NCBI RefSeq assembly: GCF_002162375.1
Contig: NZ_CP021425.1
Span: 6,265,276 to 6,329,275 of the forward strand
DNA length: 64,000 bases
Reading direction: 5' to 3'
Source of the DNA: Oleiphilus messinensis
Lineage (GTDB): Bacteria > Pseudomonadota > Gammaproteobacteria > Pseudomonadales > Oleiphilaceae
The notes under the pieces were generated by a model. That model worked only from the letters and a program-made list of their open reading frames with translations. It did not search any database and was not told the origin of the DNA. Position numbers and translations under genes: made by a program. Of this stretch, positions 62,954-64,000 are shown in pieces; the stretch's first letter is position 1, and every line of letters begins with the position of its first letter.

Positions 62954-64000
62954 AGGTTTTGATTTTCTTATTGGTCACTTTTTGCAATATGTTTTTTAGC
63001 TTTTGCAACAAAGCATAATGCCGATCCCAATTATCGAACTCCACATATGATCTACCAGGCTCATCGATCAATTGATCAAGTTCAACAACGGATAACTTCA
63101 GTTTTTTGGCAACATATTCCTTATCATTTTTCAATTCAACGGGATCATAAAGTGGCTTTTCCAGTTCTTTTAGTGCGCAATCCCGTGTGATTTCACCGGA
63201 CAAAATAAGGCTGGATAAATGCACTTTCCTTTTGTCGTAATCGAATTTTTTAGGTAGATAATAATTTTGAAAAAACTTGGTAAATCTGGATTCACCGTGT
63301 TTTCGTCCGTACTCTTTGTAGCCAACAGTCCTAACGAGCTCTTCAAGCGCCTCTTTTTTATTATAAGGCATATAATTCAAAGGCCTGATAGTGGTCATTT
63401 TCTTGATAAAAGGATAGTAAAAGAAATACTGAAAAAACGAGATTGTTTTAAAGGACTGAAGTTTTTTATGGCCAAAGCGCTTATGAATTGCCCGAAGGTT
63501 AATAGAATCCATTGCCGAGTGATGCCAGGAATGCGGGGCTACCGACTCCGTGGCCATATTTCCACCACTGATAACATAGCGGATTCCATTTTGCACAGCA
63601 AAATGATACAACGATGAAAATATCGCATGATCCTGCACGACATCTTGATTGGAAACACCGGATTTCAAGTAAGCTACCTGCAAATCGCGCACTTCTTCCC
63701 AATCCATTACATCGGTGTATAAATCAAAACCACAGTATTTTACGATTTGTTCAATGTTGTGAACTGCCAACTCACTATTCCAGCCGACATCAATGTGCAC
63801 TACAAGTGGACGCAACCCCCAATCTTTCATTTTGAGTGCAAGATACGAACTGTCTACCCCACCACTGAGCCCGATAATGCAGTCATACTCCTTGCCTTCT
63901 CCTTCCTTTCGAATTTGCTCCAGTATTTTCCCCAATTTCTGTTTTCCGGTTTCATTGGGGAACCACATGGATTGGCTATCCTTATCAAATATTTGACAAT
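62946..64000 (-). CDS. N-acetyl sugar amidotransferase (WbpG-like), 5' end cut by window
   Basis: The frame is open to the right edge. The visible N-terminus reads CQIFDKDSQSMWFPNETG, which fits the end of a CxxC zinc site, so the ATG at 63968 is internal and the true start lies outside. The PP-loop IIGLSGGVDSSYLALK follows, then VVHIDVGWNSE and YVISGGNMATES. It is a second member of the WbpG/PseA family, different from the one at 41102. It could amidinate the nonulosonic acid or use ammonia from the HisH/HisF pair at 42315-43852. Confidence 0.88.
   Translation of the reverse strand, partial: CQIFDKDSQSMWFPNETGKQKLGKILEQIRKEGEGKEYDCIIGLSGGVDSSYLALKMKDWGLRPLVVHIDVGWNSELAVHNIEQIVKYCGFDLYTDVMDWEEVRDLQVAYLKSGVSNQDVVQDHAIFSSLYHFAVQNGIRYVISGGNMATESVAPHSWHHSAMDSINLRAIHKRFGHKKLQSFKTISFFQYFFYYPFIKKMTTIRPLNYMPYNKKEALEELVRTVGYKEYGRKHGESRFTKFFQNYYLPKKFDYDKRKVHLSSLILSGEITRDCALKELEKPLYDPVELKNDKEYVAKKLKLSVVELDQLIDEPGRSYVEFDNWDRHYALLQKLKNILQKVTNKKIKTYA

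Noticed and set aside
1-64000. JUMPstart/ops (GGCGGTAG) elements and tRNA or rRNA genes
   Set aside because: I looked for them, especially in the intergenic regions before the operons, and found nothing convincing by eye.

Overview
The window reads as one chromosomal stretch of a Gram-negative, probably marine, gammaproteobacterium. The evidence is lipoproteins with lipoboxes, a periplasmic LigE-type DNA ligase, an NrtR-type regulator, Wzx/Wzz-type surface-polysaccharide genes and moderate GC by eye. I cannot fix the genus from sequence alone. No rRNA, tRNA or CRISPR array was seen.

Region 1 (1-20554) is a surface-polysaccharide locus with an unusual number of sulfotransferases. It holds a cut-off asparagine synthase, glycosyltransferases, a large membrane protein, three SAM-methyltransferase-like proteins, a WbqC protein, a polysaccharide-deacetylase-like protein, a Wzx flippase, a BNR-repeat protein, a heparinase II/III-like protein and four separate sulfotransferases (7336, 9745, 15083 and 19580). 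The simplest reading is synthesis, export and editing of a sulfated exopolysaccharide or capsule.

Region 2 (20555-35459) is a mixed accessory and housekeeping block. It has a 39-residue membrane peptide, an amidohydrolase lipoprotein, two tandem fatty-acid desaturases and an unrecognised 230-residue protein. Next comes a compact divergent system: an NrtR-like degenerate-Nudix regulator faces an operon of a coiled-coil protein, a vWA protein and a divergent adenylosuccinate-synthetase homologue. Twin operators sit on the shared promoter and a 9-bp tandem repeat lies in the leader. A saccharopine-dehydrogenase-like gene follows, broken by an IS607-like element that carries only the MerR-type head of the recombinase plus a TnpB-like nuclease gene. 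An HD-domain protein, a small membrane protein and a LigE-like ligase end the block.

Region 3 (35603-64000) is a second polysaccharide locus built around rare amino sugars. It holds a PglF/WbpM-type dehydratase, an SGNH hydrolase, a second Wzx, a HisH/HisF/WbpG amidotransferase trio, two Gfo/Idh/MocA oxidoreductases, a DegT-type aminotransferase, a split transketolase, an initiating sugar-phosphate transferase, a CBS-linked (PtmE-like) nucleotidyltransferase, a BNR lipoprotein and a Wzz. The last 9 kb is one minus-strand operon: NeuC- and NeuB-like enzymes (nonulosonic, probably legionaminic-like acid), an SDR, an ATP-grasp protein, a metallophosphoesterase, a methyltransferase, two glycosyltransferases and a second WbpG-like amidotransferase cut by the right edge. 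No CMP-sugar synthetase or clear Wzy polymerase is visible, so the locus probably continues to the right.
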